Origin: Phycisphaerales bacterium
GTDB lineage: Bacteria; Planctomycetota; Phycisphaerae; Phycisphaerales; UBA1924
Length of the DNA: 64,000 nt
Direction of reading: 5' to 3'
Assembly (NCBI GenBank): GCA_016699835.1
Contig: CP064987.1
Coordinates: 496,001 to 560,000, forward strand
Under the pieces are notes generated by a model, which saw nothing but the letters and a program-made list of their open reading frames with translations, was not told the origin of the DNA and ran no database searches. A program made the translations under genes and the position numbers. The number at the start of each line of letters is the position of its first letter. Within the stretch, counting starts at the first letter, position 1. Shown here one piece after another: positions 16,368 through 25,062 of this stretch.

Positions 16368-18239
16368 TCACGCGGACGCTGACCCATCACCCTCGACCAC
16401 CGGGTCGGGATCCGGCTTCGACTCACTCGACGCTGCTCCGCCGTTCCCCTCGACCCCATCAGCCTTCATGACGTCGAGAACCATCGCCGTTCCCCCCTTG
16501 GGAACCGGCGTTCCGCCAAGCCCAGGCCCAAGTCCGAAGCGCTGCTTCTCATCCACCCACGCGAGCACGGGCGTCGTCGCCTCACCACCCTCCAACGCCC
16601 TCACGTGCTGCATGTCGAACTCGACGCTGCTGATCGCTCCTCGGCACGTCATCAGCGAGCCAGACCCCTCGCCGGGCTTCTGCTCAGGCCAGGCCCCGGC
16701 GTGCCCCTCGCCCAATCGCTCGATCCCCCAACGCCGAACCACGCGGTCGACATCCACATTTCCCGTCCACGCGACGAGCCAGCCCTGATCGGGTCTGAAG
16801 ACGGCCTCGTCCATCCAGCGCGGGTCGGTCGCGTCGCCCTCGACCGTCGGGATCCCCGCGCGAGCCGCCGCATTCACACGATCCGAGTTCGTATCGATGA
16901 GCAGTACCGGAACCTTCCGCCGTACCAGTTGCGTCGCCAGTTGCTGCCCCAGTTTGTGAGCCCCCACGATGACGACGGCATTCCGCACGCCCGCGCGAAC
17001 CCGCAGGACCGACGCGACCAGCCCCCCCGCCGAACCGGCGAAAGCGACTGTCACAAAGATCACGAGAAAGACCAGCGTCTCGATCTGCTGGGCGTGGCGT
17101 GAGATCGCGATCGCCGATTCGCTCGCCGTGGCCAACTCCTCTTCGGGAAGTGAAAGTCGTACAGCCGCGACCGACGCCATCGACGCCGCCACGATCCCGC
17201 GCGGCGCGAACAGCCCCGCAAAGAGCCGCTCATTCACCGAGAGCCGCGATCGGATCGTCGAGACAAACACGCTGACAGGCCGCACAAGCAGGAAGAGCAC
17301 ACCCACAAACGCCGCGTCGAGCCACGAGATCGACGTGATCCGGGACCACTCCAATCGCGACGCGAGCAGAATGAACAACGCGCCCACGAGAATCGTCGCG
17401 ATCTGCTGCTTGAACGTCCGAAGATCCCGCGTCCCCGAGATGTTCGCGTTCGCGAGGATCACCGCGGCCACCGTCGTCGCCACCAGCCCCGCTTCGGGGG
17501 CCGCACTCTCCCCAAGTCCCACCGCCAGCATGCACGTCCCGAGCGCGAACAGATTCAAATGCGTCGGGTCCAGACGCCCACGCCGAACCAGGAATCGCAG
17601 CACGCTCCGCCCAAGCACACCCACCACCACCCCGATCACCGCACCACCAAGGAACGGCACCGCCAACAACTTGAAAACACCGGAGAACGGATTCTCGAAC
17701 GTCCCGTGCTGATACAGCAGGACCAACTCGAGCGTCGAGATCGCCACAATGACGCCAATCGGGTCGATCAGGACGCCCTCGGCGCTCAACGCTGCGTGCA
17801 GATTCGGCTTCAGCGGTAACCGTCGAAGAATCGGCTGGATCACCGTCGGGCCCGTCACGATCAGGATCGCTCCCAGGACCAGCGAGTTCGCCCACTCCAA
17901 GCCCACGACGTAGTGTGCGGCCAACGCCACCCCGATCCATGTCAGGAGCGCCCCGATCGTGAGCAGCCCCCACACCGCGCGCGGCGCCTTCCCCAGTTCA
18001 TGCTTGTCCAGGTGCAGCCCGCCCTCAAAGACAAGCAAACCGATGGCCACAGAGATGAACGCGCGCAGCGACTCTCCCAGGCTGTTCCCATCGACCACCC
18101 CCAACCCAGCCCCGCCAAGGCAGACGCCCGTCACCAGCAGCGGCAAGACCGCCGGAAACTTGAACCGGTCGCACGCCACGCTCACCAGCGCACCGACACC
18201 GACCGCCAACGACAGGCTCTGTGTCGCCATCTCTTTCAT
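16368..18239 (-). CDS. CPA-type cation:proton antiporter with TrkA-N-like C-terminal domain
   Basis: A 622-aa protein. The start at 18239 (MKEMATQS) has AAGGGA 7 nt upstream. About twelve transmembrane helices fill residues 1-400, including LLVFEGGLHLD and EGVLIDPIGVIVAI, the region of the ion-binding acids in Na+/H+ antiporters of the CPA1 family, and APRGIVAASMASVAA. Residues about 410-500 form a Rossmann-like NAD-binding unit (AVVIVGAHKLGQQLA, LLIDTNSDRVN, VEGDATDP) as in TrkA-N/KefC-type regulatory domains. The GxGxxG loop is altered to GAHKLG. A Gly/Pro/acidic tail ends the chain. It likely exchanges Na+ or K+ for protons under nucleotide control; the ion is not known. Confidence 0.87.
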   Translation of the reverse strand: MKEMATQSLSLAVGVGALVSVACDRFKFPAVLPLLVTGVCLGGAGLGVVDGNSLGESLRAFISVAIGLLVFEGGLHLDKHELGKAPRAVWGLLTIGALLTWIGVALAAHYVVGLEWANSLVLGAILIVTGPTVIQPILRRLPLKPNLHAALSAEGVLIDPIGVIVAISTLELVLLYQHGTFENPFSGVFKLLAVPFLGGAVIGVVVGVLGRSVLRFLVRRGRLDPTHLNLFALGTCMLAVGLGESAAPEAGLVATTVAAVILANANISGTRDLRTFKQQIATILVGALFILLASRLEWSRITSISWLDAAFVGVLFLLVRPVSVFVSTIRSRLSVNERLFAGLFAPRGIVAASMASVAAVRLSLPEEELATASESAIAISRHAQQIETLVFLVIFVTVAFAGSAGGLVASVLRVRAGVRNAVVIVGAHKLGQQLATQLVRRKVPVLLIDTNSDRVNAAARAGIPTVEGDATDPRWMDEAVFRPDQGWLVAWTGNVDVDRVVRRWGIERLGEGHAGAWPEQKPGEGSGSLMTCRGAISSVEFDMQHVRALEGGEATTPVLAWVDEKQRFGLGPGLGGTPVPKGGTAMVLDVMKADGVEGNGGAASSESKPDPDPVVEGDGSASA

Positions 18240-18326
18240 GAGAGTCCCTTCATGCGGGCAGAGTGTAACCGGCGAGAGACGCCACGGTCGCAGCAACGCA
18301 AAATCAATCACCGAGGAAACTACCGG

Positions 18327-18370
18327 CACTCGTGGCACAGGCGCCCCGTCTATGACTTCATCTTCGACTC
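18327..18370 (+). repeat. Dispersed hairpin repeat, copy c (degenerate)
   Basis: ACTCGTGGCACAGGCG then CGTCTATG: the left arm is intact (18336-18343), while the right arm (18347-18354) carries one mismatch and one G-T pair. The tail is ACTTCATCTTC. It lies upstream of the antiporter gene, antisense to it. Confidence 0.62.
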
Positions 18371-18389
18371 GTTGATCTCGGCCACGCCC

Positions 18390-18671
18390 TCAATCCCGAC
18401 CAAACGGCGAAGGCCCGAATCCTCTGCCCCGCGAACCTTCAGCCGCACGCGCCGCCTCCGCATCGATCTGAGCAGGCGCCAGCATCTCAACGCTCACCAG
18501 AGGCAACTGCGGCTGCTCAGGCTCACTCGACGCCAACGCCGACGCCGGCGACCAGAACTTCGACAACCCGCGCGACGCCCAGATCGCCGACGCCGGAATG
18601 AACAGCATCGCCAGCACGTACGCCATCCCCCGCGCCCGCTCCGACCGGACATACGCCATCACACGAAGCAT
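18390..18671 (-). CDS. Small membrane protein at the end of a PilN/PilO-like operon
   Basis: A 93-aa protein. The start at 18671 shares its A with the TGA of the upstream PilO-like gene (TGATG), so the two are translationally coupled. It has a short basic N terminus (MLRVMAYVRSERARG), one membrane segment at residues about 15-33 and a periplasmic-type tail rich in Pro, Ser and Ala. By position it could play the part of PilP, the lipoprotein or linker that follows PilO in type IV pilus operons, but it has no lipobox and no PilP motif. The length and simple composition make family assignment impossible by eye. Confidence 0.6.
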   Translation of the reverse strand: MLRVMAYVRSERARGMAYVLAMLFIPASAIWASRGLSKFWSPASALASSEPEQPQLPLVSVEMLAPAQIDAEAARAAEGSRGRGFGPSPFGRD

Positions 18672-19261
18672 CACGGCATCACCTCTCCCGTCGCGATTGC
18701 CCCCGCCGACAGCACCAGCCTGCGGATGCGAATCTCGCATCCCACCCACCCGGCCCGAGTCGCGTCCCCACTCTTCTCGACAGCCGTCATGCGGAACGAC
18801 TCGACCGACACCGGATCCCACCCGCGCGAAACCGACGCAAGAAAGCCCGAAACCTTCGAGAAAGGCCCCTCGACGCGCGCCGAATACTCCCCAACACCCA
18901 ACCGATCGATCGTGCGAACCTCGACACCCGCCCCCGTCGCCTTCGCCCTGATCGCCGAGGGCATGCTCTCCACGCTCGGCGCCAGCGAGAGCACGCCCGC
19001 CAGAGCCGCCCGCGTCGCCTCCAGGTGATCCGAATGCTCGTGCAAGGCCGCACGCGAGATCGCCCCGCGAGTCGCGTTGTGGACGAGCGACTGCTCGATC
19101 GCCACGCGATCACGAGCCGACGCCGCCTGCTCTTCCAATGGCCTCGCGATCAGGTTCCACAACACCCCAAGCAACGCCCCAGCGAGCGTCACGCGCACCA
19201 CCACCGGCATCATCGCCGAGTTCAACGATCGAGGCTGCGTACTCAACCCGGCTCGCGTCAT
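18671..19261 (-). CDS. PilO-like type IV pilus/type II secretion inner-membrane protein
   Basis: A 196-aa bitopic protein. One N-terminal membrane helix (PVVVRVTLAGALLGVLW, residues about 19-36) is followed by a helical segment and an alpha/beta domain, the PilO/GspM layout. It overlaps the PilN-like gene by 4 bp (ATGA) and the following small gene by 1 bp. PilN and PilO form the inner-membrane alignment complex of type IV pili and related type II secretion systems. Identification rests on layout, size and gene order rather than on a diagnostic motif. PilM, PilP and PilQ-type genes are not adjacent, but a secretin is encoded at 34199-37687. Confidence 0.68.
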   Translation of the reverse strand: MTRAGLSTQPRSLNSAMMPVVVRVTLAGALLGVLWNLIARPLEEQAASARDRVAIEQSLVHNATRGAISRAALHEHSDHLEATRAALAGVLSLAPSVESMPSAIRAKATGAGVEVRTIDRLGVGEYSARVEGPFSKVSGFLASVSRGWDPVSVESFRMTAVEKSGDATRAGWVGCEIRIRRLVLSAGAIATGEVMP

Positions 19262-19842
19262 GACCCCTTCTCCGCCACACGGGTCACCATCGTTCTCGCC
19301 ACGCCCTCGAGCACGAACGTGGTCGCCAGCAGACTCGTCTCACTCGCCGCCTTCCGCACCTCAACCTCACGCACCAACGCCGATCCTCGCATCGCCGCGG
19401 CAAACCGATCGATCATCTCGACGTGCACACCGTCGCGAACATGCCCCTCAATCCGAACCCGCATCACCCCGCCCCGCAACTCGCTCGTGATCGCCGTGAT
19501 CACCAATCCCTCTGGCGTCGCGCGCGACACCTCCGCCATCACCGCCTCCCAGTCCACCCGCGTCGCGTCCAGCGACCGAAGATCCCGCACCGATCGCGCC
19601 AGCGCATTCGTCGGCTCGATCAGCGCCTGGTGCCGGTCCATCTGCTGCCGCGCATACTCAATCACACTCGGCGCAAACGCCCCGGCATCCTCAAGCCGCG
19701 ACAACTCCCGACGGCTCGACACAATCCCCCACACCAAGACCCCGGCCCCCAACGCCATACCCGCCCGCCCGCCGAAACTGGCGGCCAGTCGAAGCGATCG
19801 CAACCGCCGACTCTGGCTGATCAACCCAATGCGCATGAACAC
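19258..19842 (-). CDS. PilN-like type IV pilus/type II secretion inner-membrane protein
   Basis: A 194-aa bitopic protein. A basic N terminus (RSRRLRSLR-type, residues 11-20) precedes a membrane helix (MALGAGVLVWGIV, about 28-42), then a coiled-coil-like segment and a ferredoxin-like domain with VDWEAVMAEVSRATPEGLVI, which resembles the PilN sequence that reads w..lL..ls..lP.gv.l. The ATG at 19842 or a second at 19836 may be used. It begins a three-gene, tightly overlapping operon. Its promoter should be in the 368-bp gap shared with rpsB. Assignment is by pattern and operon order. Confidence 0.72.
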   Translation of the reverse strand: MFMRIGLISQSRRLRSLRLAASFGGRAGMALGAGVLVWGIVSSRRELSRLEDAGAFAPSVIEYARQQMDRHQALIEPTNALARSVRDLRSLDATRVDWEAVMAEVSRATPEGLVITAITSELRGGVMRVRIEGHVRDGVHVEMIDRFAAAMRGSALVREVEVRKAASETSLLATTFVLEGVARTMVTRVAEKGS

Positions 19843-20210
19843 TCACTCTGAAATACTACAAACGGATACCGTACCGATTTATCGGCGATCCAGCCCTCCC
19901 ACTTTCCGGCGATCCCGCACCTTCCCACGCTCTGGGTGGCCCTGTGACGCCCAAACACGCCCGTCTTCGCTCGCCACGCTCAGGATCCCCCCTATACTCC
20001 CGAGTTCGGCATGATCGAGTGCCGACCTTGGCGGTACGCGTATTCGTTTGGTGGTGGACCGCCACAGGTCACTTGAAAGCAACCGCGGGGCCGACACATC
20101 GGACCCCGACTTTGAAGCGCCCTTGGGCGCGGCCGACGCGGGTCGGTGGCGATGTCGCCCCCTCCCACGCCTCGATCTCGGCCCGCCGGTGTCGCTGCAG
20201 GAGATTCGTC
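19843..20210. other. Divergent intergenic region between pilN-like gene and rpsB
   Basis: 368 bp without a supportable gene. It must hold the rpsB promoter and leader. Inverted segments such as GGGGCC...GGACCCC near 20086-20106 could fold in the rpsB leader, as expected for autoregulated ribosomal genes, but no known leader family can be named from sequence alone. Confidence 0.45.
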
Positions 20211-21062
<852 letters not shown>

Positions 21063-21166
21063 TGACCCAGGACGCCTCGCTACACAGACCGAATCGCACG
21101 ATTGGCACACACTGAACACCGGCCCGGAGGTTCCCCTCCGCGCCGCGAGCCTTTGGAGCACGAGAG

Positions 21167-21985
21167 ATGGCTGAGTTGAACGCGAAAGACGTGATGGCCC
21201 TCCGCAACAAGACGGGCCTCCCCATGATGGCCTGCAAGGCTGCCTTGCTGGAGACCAACGGCGACATCGAGAAGGCCGAGGATCTCCTCCGAAAGCAACT
21301 CAAGGGCAAGATGGAGACCAAAATGGACCGTGCAGCAGGCGAGGGTCGCATCGCGATCTCGCGCACCGACGAGGCCGCCACAATTGTTGAGGTCCGCGCC
21401 GAGACCGATTTCACCGCCAAGAACGAGAAGTTCGTCGCCGCGGCCCAGAAGTGCGCCGACCTCGCGATCAACGAGACCTCGGGCGAACTCAAGCCCTCCG
21501 CCGCCATGGCCGCCGCCATCGATGATCTCCGCATCTCGACCGGCGAGAACATCTCCATCGCTCGCGCCCACAAACTCACCCAGGATCCCGGCTCGGGCGC
21601 CTTCGGGTCCTACGTCCACCACGACGGCAAGACCGGCGTGCTCGTCCAGGCCGAGGGCTCCATCTCCGATGAGACTCTCCGCCAGATCTGCATGCACATC
21701 ACCGCCGCCCACCCGCGTCCCCAGGGCGTCTCGGCCAACGACGTTCCCGCCCACATCGTCGAGAAGGAGCGCAAGTTCCGCATCGAACAGGCCATGGAAT
21801 CCGGCAAGCCCAAGGAAATCGCCGAGAAGATGGTCGAGGGCGGCATGCGCAAGTTCTTCGAAGAGATCGCCCTCCTCGAGCAGCCCTTCGTCATGGACCC
21901 GACCAAGAAGATCAAGGACATCGTCGGGCCCAAGGCCAGCATCGTCGGCTTCCTCCGCTGGCAGGTCGGCGAGGGCACGAACTAA
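21167..21985 (+). CDS. tsf: Translation elongation factor Ts
   Basis: A 272-aa EF-Ts, the guanine-nucleotide exchange factor for EF-Tu. The N-terminal UBA-like motif VMALRNKTGLPMMACKAAL (about residues 8-26) and the TDFTAKNEKF loop, which contacts EF-Tu, are intact. The C-terminal part holds the repeat-like IVEKERKFRIEQAMESGKP and the closing LLEQPFVMDP. The ATG at 21167 has GGAG about 8 nt upstream. A copy of the dispersed hairpin repeat begins 5 bp beyond the stop and may serve as terminator of the rpsB-tsf transcript. Confidence 0.97.
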   Translation: MAELNAKDVMALRNKTGLPMMACKAALLETNGDIEKAEDLLRKQLKGKMETKMDRAAGEGRIAISRTDEAATIVEVRAETDFTAKNEKFVAAAQKCADLAINETSGELKPSAAMAAAIDDLRISTGENISIARAHKLTQDPGSGAFGSYVHHDGKTGVLVQAEGSISDETLRQICMHITAAHPRPQGVSANDVPAHIVEKERKFRIEQAMESGKPKEIAEKMVEGGMRKFFEEIALLEQPFVMDPTKKIKDIVGPKASIVGFLRWQVGEGTN

Positions 21986-21990
21986 CGAGT

Positions 21991-22043
21991 TCTACCCCAT
22001 CTCGTGGGGCAGGCGGCCCGCCTGTCCCTACTCTCTTCTCCTC
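21991..22043 (+). repeat. Dispersed hairpin repeat, copy d
   Basis: The best-formed copy: a 10-bp stem with left arm GGGGCAGGCG and right arm CGCCTGTCCC (22006-22015 and 22019-22028), one G-T pair, loop GCC, then CTACTCTCTTCTCCTCTC. Its outer pairs differ from copies a and f yet remain paired. It follows tsf directly. Confidence 0.8.
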
Positions 22044-22171
22044 TCAATCACACACTTTCAAGCCACTCCACGAACGCCCGGACCACCACATCCGGGCGTG
22101 TTTGCATGCGCACTCGAGTTCTCGGTAGACTAACCGTCTATACCGCCTGCGAACACACAAGGAGCCCCGAC

Positions 22172-22750
22172 ATGGTGAACCTCATGGAACTCTGGCTGCC
22201 CATCCTCGTCAGCACCGTCATCTGCTTCATCGCCAGTGCCATCATCTGGATGGCCCTTCCCATCCACAAGCACGACTACAAAGACCCCGGCGACAAGGAA
22301 GGCCCCATCCTCGACCTCCTCCGCACGAGCAAACTCGATCCCGGCGTCTACTACGTCCCGTGGTGCGGCGGCAAGGACTGGAAAGATCCCGCCAACCAGG
22401 CCAAACTCAAGGCCGGACCCTGGGCCATGCTCACCGTGCAAGCCGGCCAACCCAACATGGGCAAGAACCTCGGCCTCTGGTTCATCCACCTGCTCATCGT
22501 CGGCATCCTCGTCGCCTATGTCACGTCCCACGCCGGTCTCGTCAGCGGCTCGGATTACCTCAAGGTCTTCCGCGTCGCAGGAACCGCGGCTCTCCTTGCC
22601 CACGCCGGCGGCGCCCTGCCCGCCTGCATCTGGATGGGCGCCCCATGGTCCCATCTCCCCGGAAAACTCATCGATGGCGTCGTCTACGCCCTCCTTACCG
22701 CCGGCGCCTTCGGCTGGCTCTGGCCCCACGCCCAAGTCGCCGCAAACTGA
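22172..22750 (+). CDS. Four-helix membrane protein, unknown
   Basis: A 192-aa integral membrane protein. The ATG at 22172 is preceded by AAGGAG, with 7 bases between. It opens with MVNLMELWLPILVSTVICF, an N-terminal helix, then a soluble loop with HKHDYKDPGDKEGPILDLL and YYVPWCGGKDW, then three helices (about residues 95-190). This N-terminal pattern, in which the first helix runs into a short charged loop after MALPIHKHD, is familiar from conserved hypothetical proteins of Planctomycetes and Acidobacteria, but no function is known. It is convergent with the aquaporin gene, 28 bp away. Confidence 0.75.
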   Translation: MVNLMELWLPILVSTVICFIASAIIWMALPIHKHDYKDPGDKEGPILDLLRTSKLDPGVYYVPWCGGKDWKDPANQAKLKAGPWAMLTVQAGQPNMGKNLGLWFIHLLIVGILVAYVTSHAGLVSGSDYLKVFRVAGTAALLAHAGGALPACIWMGAPWSHLPGKLIDGVVYALLTAGAFGWLWPHAQVAAN

Positions 22751-22777
22751 GTCACGCACTGCGCTCAAAATAAACAA

Positions 22778-23488
22778 CTACGCGTGTGCTTCGCTCGCCG
22801 GCTCGATCACGCGCCACACACCAACCGCCCCGATCGCCCCCGCCACCGGCGCGACGACGTACATCCACAAATGCTCCAGGTGCCCGCTCACCACCGCTGG
22901 CCCGATCGACCGCGCCGGGTTCATCGACGCCCCGCAGATCGGCCCGGCAAAGAGCGCTTCCAGCCCCACCGTCGCCCCCACCGCAATAGCCACGTTCAAA
23001 AGCGGCCCGCCACGCGAGCCTGACCCCAAAATCACCAGCATCAGAAAGAACGTGAGGACTCCCTCAAGCACCAGGCTGACCCACGCCTCGCCGCTGGGGA
23101 GCGTCGCGCCGAGATGTGACGCCTCGAGAAGCGTCGGGTCATGACCCACAAGCACACGCAACAGGGCGCTCGCCGCCAATGCCCCGGCGATCTGCACAAT
23201 CACATACGCCCCGGCCAGTCGCACGCCGATCTCACGCCGCATCACAAACGCGATCGTCACCGCCGGATTGATGTGCGCCCCCGACACCCGCCCCAGCGCG
23301 AGGATCATCGCCAGCACCACCAGCCCAAAGACCATCGCCACGCCCACGTGCGTGATCGCCCCCCCATGCCCCCCATTTGACGCCGCGTCGAACACGATCG
23401 CCCCCGTCCCCGCGAAGACAAGGCAGAACGTCCCCAGCCCTTCGGCCAGCAACTTCGATCCTACAGAATGATGCGGCAAGCCCGACAT
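22778..23488 (-). CDS. Aquaporin / MIP-family channel
   Basis: A 236-aa channel with six membrane helices. Both NPA boxes are present: SGAHINPAVT after helix 2 and GASMNPARSIGP after helix 5. The N terminus LLAEGLGTFCLVFAG is the family's helix 1 signature. The start at 23488 (MSGLPHHSVGSKLLAEG) is preferred over one 22 codons upstream, since the family begins just before helix 1. The residue before the second NPA arginine and the loop GPICGASMNPARS are like bacterial AqpZ water channels rather than glycerol facilitators. It has no operon partner; the next minus-strand gene upstream is 194 bp away. Confidence 0.93.
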   Translation of the reverse strand: MSGLPHHSVGSKLLAEGLGTFCLVFAGTGAIVFDAASNGGHGGAITHVGVAMVFGLVVLAMILALGRVSGAHINPAVTIAFVMRREIGVRLAGAYVIVQIAGALAASALLRVLVGHDPTLLEASHLGATLPSGEAWVSLVLEGVLTFFLMLVILGSGSRGGPLLNVAIAVGATVGLEALFAGPICGASMNPARSIGPAVVSGHLEHLWMYVVAPVAGAIGAVGVWRVIEPASEAHA

Positions 23489-23605
23489 GGGGCGGTAGAG
23501 TACACGCGTCACTCGCGCAAAGCCTCTACCCACGACCTCTCTTCGATTCCCCAACCATCACCACATGAGCACCTGCTTCCGTGCATGCGGTAGTGCCATG
23601 AATAG

Positions 23606-23635
23606 CCACCCAGACGTACAGACCCGCCTGGGTGG
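23606..23635 (-). terminator. Hairpin downstream of the thiol-protein gene
   Basis: A perfect 8-bp inverted repeat CCACCCAG/CTGGGTGG (23606-23613, 23628-23635) with a 14-nt loop, 47 bp past the stop of the minus-strand gene. The T-tract after it on the minus strand is poor, so it may be a weak or rho-aided terminator. Confidence 0.45.
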
Positions 23636-23682
23636 TTGCGTGGGACCATTGGACGCATCCAACACGGCCGACTCACACGCGA

Positions 23683-23922
23683 CTACTTCTCAAGGTCGCT
23701 CAGATTCGCACCAAAGTTGATGTGGTACGCCTGCCCATCGATCACCAGCGCGGGAACAGATTTCACGCCCGCCCGACGAGCCGTGGCGATCCGGTCCATG
23801 GCCTTTCCAAGGTGAACGATCTCGACGTCAAACCGTCCCTTGTCCAGCGCCGCAGCGACCGACTGCTCCGCGCTGACGCACACCGGACATCCCGCATGAT
23901 AAAACGTGGCCTTGCTCTTCAT
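23683..23922 (-). CDS. Glutaredoxin/thioredoxin-like small thiol protein
   Basis: A 79-aa thioredoxin-fold protein with the redox motif CPVC in YHAGCPVCVSAE (residues about 8-17) and the cis-Pro strand VKSVPALVIDG. It resembles small glutaredoxin-like proteins of the thioredoxin_3 group, which reduce disulfides or pass electrons to partner reductases. The ATG at 23922 has AAGGAG 8 nt upstream; a GTG three codons earlier overlaps the ribosome site and is rejected. It is divergent from an HxlR-type regulator across 241 bp, a common arrangement in which the regulator controls the redox gene. Confidence 0.85.
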   Translation of the reverse strand: MKSKATFYHAGCPVCVSAEQSVAAALDKGRFDVEIVHLGKAMDRIATARRAGVKSVPALVIDGQAYHINFGANLSDLEK

Positions 23923-24163
23923 CGTGTACACTCCTTACGCATGGGCTCGGACGCACCGTGCTTCCACCCACGTCCTCAAATTACTCGCAGGACACGGGCA
24001 ATCAACCGGGCACCACTTTGTGCCCTACGTACATTCTGGTTGCATCTGCAATGAAATCAGCCAAGAAAAAAATATCGCCTCGGCGCCGCGATCGACCCCG
24101 AGTGCCGGCCCCCTGCGACCCCATATTGACAGGGCGAACACCCAGTCTCCTGACGTGGCCTCG

Positions 24164-24481
24164 ATGATCGAGTCGATTGTCGGGTGCAAGTGGTCCCTCC
24201 ACGTGCTGGCCCAAATCCGATGCGGAGTCAATCGACCAGGCGCGCTCGCCCGTTCGGCAGATGGTCTCACGACAAAGGTCCTGAACGAACGTTTGAACAA
24301 AATGCTCCGGTTTGGCATCCTCGCGCGCCACGCCTATCCCGAGGTCCCGCCACGCGTCGAGTACTCACTCACACCCTTCGGCGAGCGATTCGCCGAGATC
24401 CTCGATGCGGTTGAGCGTCTCAAACACGACGCGGCCAGAGGACACATCGAGACCAACTCGACAGAGGTCGTCGATCGTTGA
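24164..24481 (+). CDS. HxlR-family winged-helix transcriptional regulator
   Basis: A regulator of about 105 aa. Motifs of the family are visible: IVGCKWSLHVLAQI (usually GGKW), the helix-turn-helix with LTTKVLNERLNKMLRFGIL and the wing PPRVEYSLTPFGE. The start is uncertain: ATG 24164 or GTG 24155 give a compact protein, while the frame stays open much further upstream without family similarity. A cysteine sits in the GCKW turn where glycine is usual; several HxlR proteins (YodB, HypR) sense electrophiles or disulfide stress through cysteines near the N terminus. It probably represses or activates the divergent thiol-protein gene. Confidence 0.82.
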   Translation: MIESIVGCKWSLHVLAQIRCGVNRPGALARSADGLTTKVLNERLNKMLRFGILARHAYPEVPPRVEYSLTPFGERFAEILDAVERLKHDAARGHIETNSTEVVDR

Positions 24482-24573
24482 CCACTCAACCACTCGAATC
24501 TCGATCAGGTCCCGACCAGGCCGCAACTCGTGCTATGGTCCCACACGTGCTTGAACCGTGACCCAGAGTGGCG

Positions 24574-24876
24574 CTACGGCTCGATCATCGCCGGCAGATC
24601 CCGGTCGATATCCCGGCACCACCGCCGAGCCGTCGCCGCGTCGAACTTCTGCGGGAGCGTGCACTCGTGCTCCAGCACAAACCGGACCACGGCCTCGATC
24701 ACCCGTGATGGCGCGATCCTGCCCGACGTCCAGTACTCGTGATCGACCCAACTCATCGACGCCTCGTGCTGCGTCGCCGCCCCGTCCTCGAAGTGCACCT
24801 CGAGCCGATACACCCACCCGCGCGGCGTGTCGCATTCGTCGAGGATCTCGATCCGTTGCACTCTCGCCAAGGGCAT
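24574..24876 (-). CDS. Conserved-looking small protein, unknown
   Basis: A 100-aa cytoplasmic protein starting MPLARVQRIEILDECDTPRG. It has alternating beta pattern in the first half (WVYRLEVHFEDG) and helices in the second (SRVIEAVVRFVLEHE), ending WCRDIDRDLPAMIEP. No signal, membrane segment or metal motif is evident. Codon third positions fit the region. It is convergent with the HxlR gene and divergent from the MacB-like permease gene, so it is probably monocistronic. The function is not recognised. Confidence 0.68.
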   Translation of the reverse strand: MPLARVQRIEILDECDTPRGWVYRLEVHFEDGAATQHEASMSWVDHEYWTSGRIAPSRVIEAVVRFVLEHECTLPQKFDAATARRWCRDIDRDLPAMIEP

Positions 24877-25062
24877 GGGTCACAACTCCAGTTCACGCGC
24901 ACTCGCCGGGGGCACTCAACCCTCTCGGCCCGGCCGACACACATCGGCCGCTCCAATCACTCGGGCATATCGACCTACGCTCTTCACCAGACTTCGAAAC
25001 TTCGTGTACTCGGACGCTCGCGGGCATTCCCGGGCGCCCCTCCGACCGACATTCGCTGAACC

